Positions 31,701 to 42,117 of a stretch of 64,000 nucleotides of DNA are shown in pieces. How positions within the stretch are numbered: position 1 is the stretch's first letter; the number at the start of each line of letters is the position of its first letter. This DNA comes from Diadophis punctatus similis (Eukaryota > Chordata > Lepidosauria > Squamata > Dipsadidae), in the NCBI GenBank assembly GCA_023053685.1, contig JALIGW010000010.1:15470919-15534918 (forward strand). The letters are read 5' to 3'. Below the pieces are notes generated by a model. It was not told the origin of the DNA. It saw nothing but the letters and a program-made list of their open reading frames with translations, and ran no database searches. Both the position numbers and the translations under genes were made by a program.

Positions 31701-32625
31701 GGTAAAAAATTATGTAAAAGTAGGAGATTTTATCTCAATATATGTTTAAAGAAAGTGATTTTAAAAATAGTTTTAAAATGTTTCATTTTGGTTGTTCATT
31801 TAAGGATGTGGAAGATTTTGCCACAGTTTTCCAGAAGAAACATTTAATAGTTTAAAAATGTAATAGTTAATTTAAGTTTTCAAAATTTAAAAGTTATAAG
31901 GTTTAAAAATTTAGAATTTGAAAATCTCTTTTTTGGTTGGTGGATATGCTTTGCTCTTATCCTTGTTTCTGCCTTCTCTGCTTTAGGTAATTATGCCTAT
32001 TTTTTTCTATCCTTTTTTTCTGTCTATGTGGTCATTTTTCTACCTTGTTATTTATGTAACTTGTTTATTATTTTGTTAGTTTTATTTACCCTTTTCTTCC
32101 CTATATTTTTTAAAAGTTTTTGAGCTTCAGTTCCTCCCTACCTTATTATTTAAGATTTGCCTAATTTATTTGATTGATCTTTATTAATCCTATTCTTCCT
32201 TGATTTCTAATGTTCCACTCTTGTCATTATTTTCCTATTTATTTGTTTTTTATTTTCTGTCCTGTATTTATTTTTATTCTCTACTGGGATCTTCCCTTCC
32301 TTTCTATTGGAACCTCAAGCTTAATTGTTGCCTTCACTTGCGTCATTCGCTGCTCCGGCCTCTTGTCATTTTTTCTGCCAGTTCCCTTCTGCCCTTCAGT
32401 GCTCAGGTCTTTTCAGTCTCTTCTCTGCTCTGGTCAGCTCTCTCAGCCTGCCATTTAGCTTTCTGGTCAGCTCAGCTCCGACATGTGGTCCACTCCGCTC
32501 AGCCTGCCATTCAGCTTTAGAGATCAGATCAGTCTAACTCGATGTGTCTCTGCTGCTGTGCTGCCCGTCTCTGCTGCTACAGTCTCCCCTCCACTGATTC
32601 TGCTGCTGCTGCGTTTCTCCTCTCC
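31701..32625. other. AT-rich then CT-rich sequence, possibly CR1 5' region
   Basis: 31700-32200 is AT-rich with no recognised feature. 32330-32625 holds imperfect repeats around 'gctcagcctgccat' and 'gattctgctgctgctgcg'. The latter recurs at 33460-33540 on the far side of a candidate LTR, suggesting one tandem array split by that insertion. Assignment to the CR1 5'UTR is inference. Confidence 0.35.
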
Positions 32626-32877
32626 TGTTCTGACCTAGCTCCCAAACACGACAAGCACGCTGTTTGTAACTAAACGCTCCCTTTATTAGGAGCAGCAGCA
32701 GCCCCAGCCCAGAGTCTCTCTCTCTCACACAGCAGGCTAACAAAGTCTCTAAGTGCCTGTGGAAAGTGAAGCTCGCTCCCTTTCCCCTGAAATGGCCCCA
32801 AAACACTAGAAGTCTCTCCCTCTACCCACACTCATAAAGGAAGTCCTGGAAGATGTGCTCGCTCTTATCCAGCAGCA

Positions 32878-32942
<65 letters not shown>

Positions 32943-33448
32943 CTCAGAAGGTGCGCCCAACTCTCAGCACCCCAGATTCCAAGAAAGAATTCCAATAATG
33001 TTCCTGACAGGATTCAGAAATTCAGAATATCAGTGGCTGACAGACAGGAGATGAATAGTTGTCTGCCACAGCTATTCATCTCTGCCCCCTGCCTTTTATC
33101 CCCAGAACTAGGGTGGGTCTTAGCTAGCAGCGGTGGCTCTTCAGTCCCCAGGACCAGCCCATAGTGTTCTGCTGCTCTCCTCTCCTCTGCCTTCTATGCA
33201 TCCCCGCATCAGGCACCGCAACCAGCTGTTCCTCCTCTTCTTCATCAGTCACCTCTGGACCTGGGGGCTGTTGCCTCTCCATCTGGGGGCTGATGGATAG
33301 CCCAGACTCTGCCTCTGTCTGTATCTCTGACAGCTCCATTCCCTCTTCCCCCTCGGAGCTCTCAGATTGCCTTGATGCTGACCCTGACTCCCACTCTGCC
33401 TCCTCATCCGATTTGGCAGCTGGAGGGGCTGGCGGCCAATGGGCCACA
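32626..33448 (-). mobile_element. Candidate LTR (minus strand)
   Basis: The plus-strand sequence starts TGTTCTGACC and ends GGCCACA. The minus strand has AATAAA (TTTATT at 32681) about 60 bp before the putative LTR end, in the context 'tttattaggagc' shared with the solo LTR at 15805-16199. It contains a (CA)n run and a Glu-rich minus-strand ORF (33447-33124) of unknown meaning. No clear target-site duplication, so the boundaries are tentative. Confidence 0.35.
32880..32940. repeat. (CA)n microsatellite
   Basis: About 30 CA units. Confidence 0.97.
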
Positions 33449-34100
33449 ATACCTCCAACTGATTCTGCTGCTGCTAAGATCTCCCCTCCATGGATTCTGC
33501 TGCTGCGTTTCTTCCCTCCTCCGATTCTGCCACCACCAATTTCTCACAGCCACCGGTTCCCTTTGTTGGATGTGTTGCTCCAGACCCTTTGTCCTCTGCC
33601 AGACAGGCCACTGGGAAGGGCTAGCAAGCTAGCAGGAGGCGGCGGGGGGGGGGATGTTGATCTCGCTGGAGAGGGAATGTTGATCAAGTCCTCCACAAGT
33701 CCTCCACCTGGGGCAGGTCAATGGGGAAGGCTGGAAGTTTGCACGGGGAGGGCTGTGGTAATCGGCTGCCTCAAGTTTGCTAGGCCTTGGGCCCTGGGAT
33801 GCCTGGTTGCCTCTCAAGCTGGGCTGCCTAGATTGGAGTATGGGTCTAGGCAATTACTGAATATATTGTGAGCAACTGGTTCGCTGCCTCCAACAGCCTC
33901 CCTTCTTGTCCGCTGATCAGTTGCCAGTTCGCTGCTCTCAGTTGCCTCTTTTCCAGCGTTGGGCTGCTTAGTTGGGCTTCTGAGCTGGATCTGTTGTTTT
34001 CTGTTGCCAGCTGCCTCTGACTCAGCGTGCAGCCATTCATTCGCTACGCTGCTGTTTTCATGATGTTTACATGATGAAAATGCCTTAATTGCACAACACA
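33449..34100. other. CTG/CTC-rich sequence, function unknown
   Basis: It contains repeated 'gattctgctgctg' and 'gttgcctc' motifs and several open frames caused by its composition. It could be the 5'UTR of the reverse CR1. No gene is supported. Confidence 0.35.
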
Positions 34101-34189
34101 TGGGCAGACTTCATCATAGTTTCAACTAGGAATTTTGAACATCCTAGACCAAATTAAAGTTTAAAAATTGTAGAAAATTCCTGGAAGCC

Positions 34190-34530
34190 TAGCACTCAGA
34201 CAAATTACATATAAACATTATCTACATACCATTCAAAAGACAACCAAAAAGCTAAAAAGGAAACAAAAAGACCAAACACCTTCTTGCCAGCCATCAGCAC
34301 TCTGATAAGCAGAGATTAACACCAAGATTAATATTAGACTGACAATCAAGCAGTAAGCAATACCCCAATCAAGAAACGTCCATCTCAGACAATCAATCAA
34401 TCAAACAAACAGTAAAAACCTAATCAAGGAACCATCAAGGACACTCCCAACCGATACTGACAGAACAAGACATTTGTATATAAGCAGAGAGCAAACTCAA
34501 CTCCCTGCACTATTGAAGAGCAATTCACAC
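34190..34530 (+). mobile_element. Penelope-like element fragment (putative)
   Basis: The sequence 'aacctaatcaaggaaccatc', 'cccaaccgatactgacag' and 'tatataagcagagagcaaac' matches my memory of the terminal repeat that precedes the hammerhead-bearing segment seen at 27330-27505. It is truncated just before the expected core. No coding part. Moderate to low certainty. Confidence 0.4.
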
Positions 34531-35496
34531 TCTGCCTTCAAATATTCAGACTATGAGATATTCACAATAATGGCAATAGGGAGTTATATACTCATTCTAT
34601 GGACCCAAATGACTAATGCATTATTTCACCCTCAAGAGCAATATAAACAGTTTATGAAAAGGATTAATGCTTATTTTCCATGAATTGTCCCAAGTGGAAT
34701 CAATTGGGTTTCTAGTCTCTTTGCATATGACAAAAAAGACATTAACTTCTTAAAAACATCTAGGGATTTCATGATTTCTCACAAACATGCTCTATTTCAC
34801 AGTAGTATATCATTTTGATTTGCTTCCATTAATTACAATATTAAAGCAACAATTTTAGAACTTGCCTTCCATCACTAATATATCTCGAGACTATACTTAA
34901 GATTAAAAACAGCATTCTGCTTAATTGTACGTGACATTAAATGAATAGTCTATATTTTCAGCTATGGAAACTGCATTGGCAGATAACAGACCAGAAGTTT
35001 TAGTGGTCTCTACTATGTAAAAGAAACCTCAGGGAAAAGCTTTGCCATCAGATGAAAAGCACACTGTAATATGATATAGGGTTTTACCTATTGCTTTTCA
35101 TATCAAAGGAATACATAAACGCCATAAAGACGTATTTACAATAGGGAATATTTTTAAGCAAAAACCACTGCTGAGCACATCAATCTTAATTCAACTTGAT
35201 TCAGAGTAAAACTGCAGACAGTTGTGGGTGGGTGTTTGTACAGTATATGTAGCTTAAGAACACTGTCCAGCAGTATTACAATGCCAATGTTTTCCTTAGC
35301 ATGTTTCCTTTTTCTCCCATGCATCTGTCAACACATTTTAAATCCAAATAAACACAGTAATACATTGCAATAATTTATATTTCTTTTACAAGAAACATGA
35401 GAAAATAGGTAAAAAATTGGACATACTGTCCATATTCAAAGTTAAAATGGAATCATAATGTTGTCAGGTGAAAATTTTAACAAAAAGGTGAAGATT
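34531..35496. other. Unique-looking intronic sequence
   Basis: AT-rich, no ORF above noise, no recognised repeat and no splice-flanked CNKSR2 coding segment found on the minus strand. Confidence 0.6.
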
Positions 35497-36282
35497 CCCA
35501 GGGTAAATTGGAGCAACATCTTTCAGCTGTGGCTAGGGGGACCTTTGCACAGGTATGCCTGGTGCACCAATTGCGACCCTACTTGGAGAAGGAGGCACTT
35601 CTCACAGTCATTCACGCCCTTATCACCTCCCGTCTGGATTACTGCAATGCGCTCTACATGGGGCTACCCTTGAAGAGTGTCCGGAGACTGCAACTGGTGC
35701 AAAATGCAGCTGCGTGAGCTGTGGTGGGTGTACCTAGATACACCCACGTAACACCCATCCTCCGCCAGCTGCATTGGCTGCCCATTAGTCTCGGATCCAA
35801 TTTAAGGTGTTGGTTTTGACCTTTAAAGTCCTACATGGCTCAGGGCCAGGTTATCTTCGGGACCGCATCCTCCCGCTTACCTCTCTATGGGCCCACAGAG
35901 TTGGTCTCCTCCAGATCCCATCGACCAAGCAATGCCGGTTGGCGGGGCCGAGGGGGAGAGCCTTCTCTGTGGGAGCTCCCTCCCTTTGGAACCAGCTCCC
36001 TCCAGAGATCAGGACTATCCCCACCCTGCTGGCCTTCCGTAAAGCAATAAAAACTTGGCTCTTCCGGCAGGCGGGGTGAAAACGAGACCAGCCAGACCAG
36101 ATATGGGTCTCCCCACTAGTTATGAATGCTAGATGTTCTTTTTAATTTTTGTAGTTTTTTAATCGTTATGTCTTTTTTTATATTGATAAGTAGATTTGAC
36201 ATGTTGTGAGCTGCCCAGAGTCCCCCGGGAGTTGGGCAGCATACAAATCTGTTTAAATAAATAAATTTAAATAAATAAATAA
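35497..36282 (+). mobile_element. 5'-truncated L2 (C-terminal ORF2 and 3' end)
   Basis: It encodes the L2 C-terminal domain in two frames: 35508-35717 ('LDYCNALYMGLPLKSVRRLQ', 'LVQNAAA') then 35807-36079 ('LVLTFKVLHGSGPGYLRDRI', 'IKTWLFRQAG'), with a TGA at 35716 and one frameshift. The 3' end has 'gttgggcagcatacaaatc' and an (AAATA)n-like tail at 36252-36282. It has the same family and 3' end as the L2s at 5296 and 51205 but the opposite orientation. Confidence 0.88.
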
Positions 36283-37449
36283 CATATTTTCCTCCTTGAA
36301 GTACAAGAATACAGCAACATGCAAGCCAAATAATGGCAAAAAAGTAGACGCTGAAAATTAGATATTAAAAAAACAACAACCCTGGAAGGGTCTTGACCAG
36401 ATATGTCAAACTCAAGGCCCACAGGCCAGATCCTCCCCGTGATGTGGTTAGATATGGCCAATGGGGCCGCCCTGGAAACAGCAAGGGGCTGGCCCCACCG
36501 CCTTGGTCCCAGCCCACCCCAGCCAGGGCAGGTGCTTCCCCTGTGCATGCGCACAGGAGGCAGCAAGAGTGCCCAGCAGCAGCTCATTGGCCTCACCAGG
36601 CCTCACCTCACCACACCTTGCCTTCGCCTCACCCCCCAGCCCCACCAGCGTGCTCTCAAGGAGCCCTTACATTTCAAGGTAAAGGATTTTGCTCACCGTC
36701 ACCATGTTCAGCTCCCCACTTCCCCCCTCCCACTCCTGCCCCAGCAGAGCTGACACAATGGGGTAAAAGGATGAAACCCAAGTGCATGAGAAACAGCCAT
36801 GGAAATCTCGAGCAAATGAATAGAAATAATAAAGGTCAATGATCACTAGCCATTCATAAATATTTGATGACACCTTTCTTGTTCAGGTTCTACCTCTCTG
36901 CCCCTTTTGTGAGGGGGCGCGGCAGAGATGGGAAGCTCCCAAGCCGCAAGGCGGTTGGTATTCGAGTGCATGGCGCAAAGGCAGTGGTTCATTTCCAAAA
37001 CAACCAATTCTTTCTTAAGCAGGGTCACATTGGCGGTGGCCGAAAGATGGCAATGCAAAAATCTCTAGGGCGGCCGTCCTCTATCTCAAGGGTCCTAACC
37101 TCTGAATAAACAGGCCAAAGACTGACAAGATCTCAATTGTGGAGAAGCTCCCTGGGTACATCACAAGAACTGATCTTAAGGGCTTCTCAATTGCAGTCAA
37201 TAGGATTTGGGGCCAAGGGAGCACACTAGGATTTTCAGCCGGCCGGGGGGAATCGAGCTGAAGTTCACCTAGGTTTGTGTCTTTGAGCCAAGCTTTCCCA
37301 AAGCTGGAGAGCCATAAGCTCCTCCTCTGCCGTACTTCAGAGGGGAATCCAGCACAAAATATAACTTCATTTTCCCACTCTTAAGAACAGTAGCAGCTCC
37401 GACGGCGTCGCTGGCGCTCCTCGCTGGGCGTCCTTCCAATTCCCTGTAA

Positions 37450-37478
37450 AAGCCGCCAGAAAAGCTGTCTGGCGGCTT
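37450..37478 (+). promoter_or_regulatory. Conserved 5'UTR stem-loop, copy 4
   Basis: Stem AAGCCGCCAGA / TCTGGCGGCTT with a 7-base loop (AAAGCTG). Confidence 0.8.
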
Positions 37479-38051
37479 GAAAATCTCTCCCCGGGCAAAG
37501 GGGAGAGATGAGAGCAAGACAGGTGGGGTAGAGCCCCCCTAGTGCCCTAGAAGCCAACTTAGGGCGTGAAGGGTGAGGGCTCCCCAGGCAGCCTGTCTGT
37601 TGCTCCGGGAAATTGGAAGCCTCTGCTTAGAGTGGAGCGAGATGCCGCGACCACCGCTGCTTCAACAATGGGAAGTATAATTATTTTAAATTTAAAGATA
37701 GCAGCCAGAGAAAGGCAGGAGTCCAAAAGGGCAAGAAGAATAAACTTTGACTTTAATTCCATTGCTGGCTTTCACTTCGGAAGCAACAAAGTAGCTTAAC
37801 AAGGAAGAAGCAACAATATGACGATTGGAGATTTGGGCGTGGAAGTGAAAGTTATTTTCGTTTTGTTACTAGCTTTTTCTAATGGAAACCTCTGATCCTG
37901 AGAAATGATTTCTTCTCTTTTTGTTTCTTGATTTAACTTACAGTATTATAAAAGATAAAAGATTAACTGGCTTTGGAGTTGGAAAGAACTTTGCTAGGTA
38001 TAGATCTGGGTTTTTTTTTCTTCTCTTTGTCCTTTTTTTGAAAATACTGAA

Positions 38052-39140
38052 ATGGCTTCTAAACCTGGAAAGACCTTTGTGAATAAAAGAACTGAGTACT
38101 CTTCTGGTTACATTTCAAAGATTCAATTTACGCCTGATTTAACATCATCAAAGTCTTTAACACCTGAAAGTTTATTTAATACTTTGAAAGTTATGAAAAA
38201 TGAACTGATTATGGAATTCAATTTAAAAATCACTGAAATAGATTAAAAAATGCAGGCTGCTTTGGAGAAGATGGATTTACAATTGAGGGCGGATGTGTTG
38301 GTGGCTTGTCGGGGACTGGCAGTAAATATGGAAGTTTTGGAGATGGATCTGGAAAAAAATAAGCAAGCTCTGATAACCTCAGAGGAATACATAGCCAAGA
38401 TTCAAAATGATATAGTAAATTTGGAAACAGAGCTGTTGATGTCTCAATTCAGAAAGATGGAATTTGCTATAAAAGTGAGGGGCCTGAAGGAGGGAAAATT
38501 TGAAAATTTGAAAGGAAGGATGGTAGAGGCCCTGGAGCAGGTGTCTGGAATGTCTAAAGAGGAATTGGCTATGCAAATTGATAAGATATATGGAGTCAAT
38601 TCTTGGTATGCAAAACAAAACCATCTGCCAAGGGACATTGTAATATATTTTACTACAAGAGCTTTGCGGAATAGAATTACACAGGCGACCTTCAAGAATA
38701 ATCTTCAGGTAAATGGTCAGGAAATAATGATATGGAAAGAAATTCCTTCTAAGATGCTTAAAGCCAGAAAAGATTATACCTTCTTGGTTGATGAGCTAAA
38801 AAAACAAAATTTACAATATAAATGGGATGCACCAACAGGAGTGGTCGTGAAATTTTTGGGAAAAAGATACTGGCTTAACACAATAAAGAAAGCTACAGAA
38901 ATCTACATCAACGTTTTAAAGGCTGATATTTCTAAAATACCAGAGGAAAGAAGCATGAAAATAATAGAGGAGGAGAAGAAAAATCCAGACATATTGGTTC
39001 AAGATGAAACAGCTCCAAAGATTCAAAGTGATGGGCAGAGCCAGACAGATGTTTGTGACGTGGAAAAGGAGATGGAGGATTGGGGTCAGATGGGAGGTGA
39101 ATCGACAGATTCGAAATTGTCAAGTGACAGATGGTGTTGA
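38052..39140 (+). pseudogene. L1 ORF1p-like gene, one in-frame stop
   Basis: ATG at 38052 (MASKPGKTF...). A single TAA at 38244-38246 interrupts a frame otherwise open to the TGA at 39138-39140 (363 codons). Order: Ser/Thr-rich N-terminus, coiled-coil, RRM ('IDKIYGVNSWYAKQ', 'RDIVIYFTTRALRNRI'), C-terminal domain ('MLKARKDYTFLVDELKKQ'), acidic tail. Copy 3 has a sense codon at the site of this stop, so the mutation is private. Confidence 0.87.
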
Positions 39141-40398
39141 AATTTATAGGATGGTTGGAAAGATCAACAGGATTGTATTTTTTTTGTTTTTTGTTTTTTT
39201 TTTCTTTTTCTATTTTTTCTCGTAGTATTATTATTAATATTTTTTGATGGTAGTTCCTTTTTAGATTATTTTTTTTCTTAAATTTTTATTATTAATATAT
39301 ATATATATATCATATATTTTGAAGTTAGCAATTTGATATAGTGTAATATTATGTTATTAATATTTTGTGGGATTTTAGGATTAAGTTTAAGATTGTTGAG
39401 GTATAAGGGGTTAGGTTTTACTTTTTTTATATTATTATTATTATATATATTATATATTTTGAAGTTGATACTTTGATGTATTGTAATATTGTTATTAATA
39501 TTGTGTTTGATTCTATGATTTTATGATTAAGTTTAAAGTCTTAGAGGTATAAGGGGTTATTTTTTAAAACATGGGAATAAACAATTTGATAGAATATTTT
39601 AAATATTGAGGTATTGTGATTAGGTATAAATATTTAATGTTTAGTTAATGTTTATGTAATATTTACTTAAGTTTTGTTTTGTTTGTTGACTGAAAGGGGG
39701 AGGAAAGGTTTACTTTTGCTCCTCTTTTATTTTTATTTTTTACTTTTTCTCTCTTTCTTTTTTATTATTATTAGTTTATAGGTAGATTATATAAAAGACG
39801 GAGGTTTAGATATGTAAAGTATAGTTTAATATGATGTATGATGTATTAATATAATGTTTTTTCTTTTTTCCTTTTTTTATATATATATTTGTTAATCTTT
39901 CTTTTTTAATTTCTTATTTTCTTTATTTTTTATTATTTTTATCCTTCTTCTGATTATGTTTTGAATAGTTTTTAAAAAAAATTGGAGTTAAAGATTTTTT
40001 TTAAAAAAGTGGAAATTAAGAACTTGCTTTAATTTAATTTAAATTTATTTTATTGAATATTATGCCCTGTACTTTCTCTGGGAAGTCCGGGGGGGGAGAG
40101 GGGGGAAGGGAAGGGGATGGGTTGGGGTTAGGTGGGAAGGGGGGGAGAAAAATGAAAAATGTTTGTACTTTGTACTTATAAAACTTTTTGAATAAAAAAA
40201 AAGAAGGGTAGCAGCCAAGAATCCACTCAGTAGATTAGTTTCAGAAAGCAAAAGAGACGCAGGGCCAGATCCAGTGGTGGGATTCAATCGGTTCGCACCA
40301 CTTCAGCCAAACCGGTTGTTAAATTGCTGGCTGGCCCCACTCCGCCCCACCCAGCCACTACTTATTGGCCTCGCACACCTTGGCTGGTGCCTTAGAGC

Positions 40399-40460
40399 AG
40401 GGATCCTCAAACTACGGCCCACCGAAGCAATTAATCCAGCCCGCGTGGCACCACAAGGCT
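40399..40460. other. Orphan hAT-like terminus inside hAT-D
   Basis: 'cagggatcctcaaactacgg' followed by 'cccgcgtggcacc' resembles a common vertebrate hAT terminal repeat. No matching right end was found, so this is a half element or a fused terminus. Confidence 0.4.
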
Positions 40461-41369
40461 GCCCCACCCAAATTGCCCTGCCCACTTGCAGACCCCACCC
40501 TTCGGCCAAGCACATGCCTTACTTTCATGGGCAGCCGTGGTGAGCAGAGCAGTGTGAGCCCAGTGGGCTGCAACTGGAAGGTAAGGCCAATGGTGGGGGA
40601 GGGAAATCCGCTCCGGGCCCGCCACGCTAGGCTGAAGGGCCATCTCAGGGAGGTGAACATGGTGAGGCTCAGCTGCCTTTCGCTGCTCTGGGCTGGGCAG
40701 CAGTTCAGCTTTCCCGACTGGCTGCGACCCCTGATCCCTGCCTACTCTTCCCTTTCTCCCATGGCTGATGGCAGAGAGGAAGGCAAGCCACATCTGCTCA
40801 TCCCCCCAGCCCACATCTTGCCCCCCACCCAGACTCTCTGCAGCTGCTGGGCCTCACCTGCTGCAGCTGCCAGCAGCCAAGGCACATTAGGCTGTGCCAC
40901 CCACATTGCTTCTCTGCCAGCTGGCTTCCCCTGCCGGCCCGCAACCTTTAGCCAAATGCAGGCCTTACTTTCGTGGGCAGCTGCGGTGAGCAGAGCGCTG
41001 TGAGCCCCATGGGCTGGAACTGGAAGGTAAGGCCAACAGTGGGGGAAGGAAATCTGCCCTGGACCCACTGTGCTAGGCTGAAGAGCTGCCTTGGGGGGCT
41101 GGGGCTGTGGACGGCGAGCCTCAGCCACCATTCAGGCCTGCCTCTTGGCTTCCGTGGGGCCTCCGGGCACCAGCTGCATGCTAGCCCTCCCCTCCACCTT
41201 GGGCCCTGCATTCAGCCCACGACCCGGGATGTGTTGCCCAGTGCAGTGCTCTTCCCTGAGGGCCACCAGCTCGCCCATCTGCCAGCCGGACTGGCCCAGA
41301 AATGGTGCATCACCTTGGCCCATCCTTGGCCTCCTCCTGCCCACCTGCTGGCTTCTTGACACGAGCAGA

Positions 41370-42107
41370 GGCTGCTGGTTGGAGCGAGGGGAACCACAGT
41401 GCTGGTGTTGTGGCCTTCCTAGCAGCCTGTGCAGTCAGAGCTTTTGGAGCCTTCAGTGCCTCGTGGCAGTGATAGGAAAGGAGTAGCCCCTCCTTTCCTG
41501 AATGCCAGAGCAATGCTGAGCTGCCGAGAGGCAGAAAGGTCTAGTTGCCGAGATGCAGAAAGGTCTATTCCAGAGGAGGTCTGCTCAGGGCTAATTGGCC
41601 ACCCGGGGCTAATTGGCCACCACAAGGTCTATTTAAGAAGAGTTTCTGCAGCTGGAAAGTTGCAGAGAACAACGCTCGAAAAAGAGACCTATCTGATCAC
41701 AGTCAAGTTCCAGTTTGTATCCTGAATCATGGTCTGTGTCTTGAACCTTGCATCTTGACTCCAGTTTCCAGTTGTATCCTGAATCTTGCATCATGACTTC
41801 AGTTCCAGTTTGTTCCGTGACTCTTGACTCTTGCATCCTGACTTCAGTTCCAGTTTGTATTCATGACTCCTGAATCTTGGCTTACGCAGTTCCAGTTTGC
41901 AGTCCAGCTCAGATCTTGTTTTCTGACTCAGATCTTGTTTTCTTGTGGTTTCTGAACCCAGTCCTCCAGTATGGCCAGTTTGCATTCCAATTTCCGGTTC
42001 TTGTTCCTGGCAAACGTGGCTTCTGTTTTGGGACTTGTGCCAAGGACAGGGAGACTTGTAATTATCTCTTGGACTTCTGCCTATTTTATTCAGTGTTCGT
42101 GTTTAAT
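41370..42107. other. hAT-D interior left of the L1, with degenerate tandem repeats
   Basis: 41685-41930 contains variable ~40-bp repeats of 'agttccagtttgtatcctga' with 'cttgcatcctgactt'. A TATTTAAG box lies near 41629. It could be an LTR-like promoter, but no second LTR or coding region was found. Confidence 0.4.
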
Positions 42108-42117
42108 GAGATATTGC

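Larger units (their letters stand above)
14345..31720 (-). mobile_element. CR1 LINE, near full-length coding, dispersed by nested insertions
   Basis: Pieces on the minus strand in element order: ORF1 N-terminus (about 31700-31292, continuing at 24146-24088), ORF1 esterase domain (20045-19242), ORF2 endonuclease (17355-16808) and ORF2 linker plus RT (16718-14345). The gaps are explained by hAT-A (24155-31283), an ERV remnant with its LTR (about 20075-24087), a TA-flanked element (17359-19239) and a solo LTR (15805-16199). Removing these brings CR1 codons together. The 5'UTR may extend through tandem CTG-rich sequence toward 34060, which is inference. The 3' end is truncated about 50 codons before the expected ORF2 stop. 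Confidence 0.75.
37398..40200 (+). mobile_element. ORF1-only L1-type (HAL1-like) element, copy 4
   Basis: It is flanked by AAGAACAGTAGCAGC (37383-37397) and AAGAAGGGTAGCAGC (40201-40215), a 15-bp target-site duplication with two mismatches. The 5'UTR has the conserved stem-loop (37450-37478). ORF1 is 38052-39140. The 3'UTR is long, AT-rich and internally repetitive (39230-40070), with a G-rich tract at 40088-40146, then 'tgtactttgtacttataaaa', AATAAA and an A-run. No ORF2. It is the same subfamily as copy 3 ('SSGYISKIQ', 'SLTPESLFNTLKVMKNEL'). The first ~50 bases of the 5' end, with the ACTTCCGG box, are absent or altered. Confidence 0.88.

Noticed and set aside
33124..33871. Overlapping ORFs of 107 and 235 codons on opposite strands
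   Set aside because: Low-complexity Glu- or Ser-rich translations in a candidate LTR and CTG-rich sequence. No recognised domain and no splice context.
34531..35496. Additional CNKSR2 exon in the large intron
   Set aside because: No splice-flanked peptide matches CNKSR2, and the three found exons already join without missing residues.
41629..42107. Complete LTR retrotransposon around a TATTTAAG box
   Set aside because: No paired LTR, primer-binding site or coding sequence could be identified.
36400..42117. Alternative pairing of the hAT-C left end with another right end closer by
   Set aside because: No inward-reading copy of the terminus was found before 50947, and the flanking octamers agree at seven of eight positions with that end.
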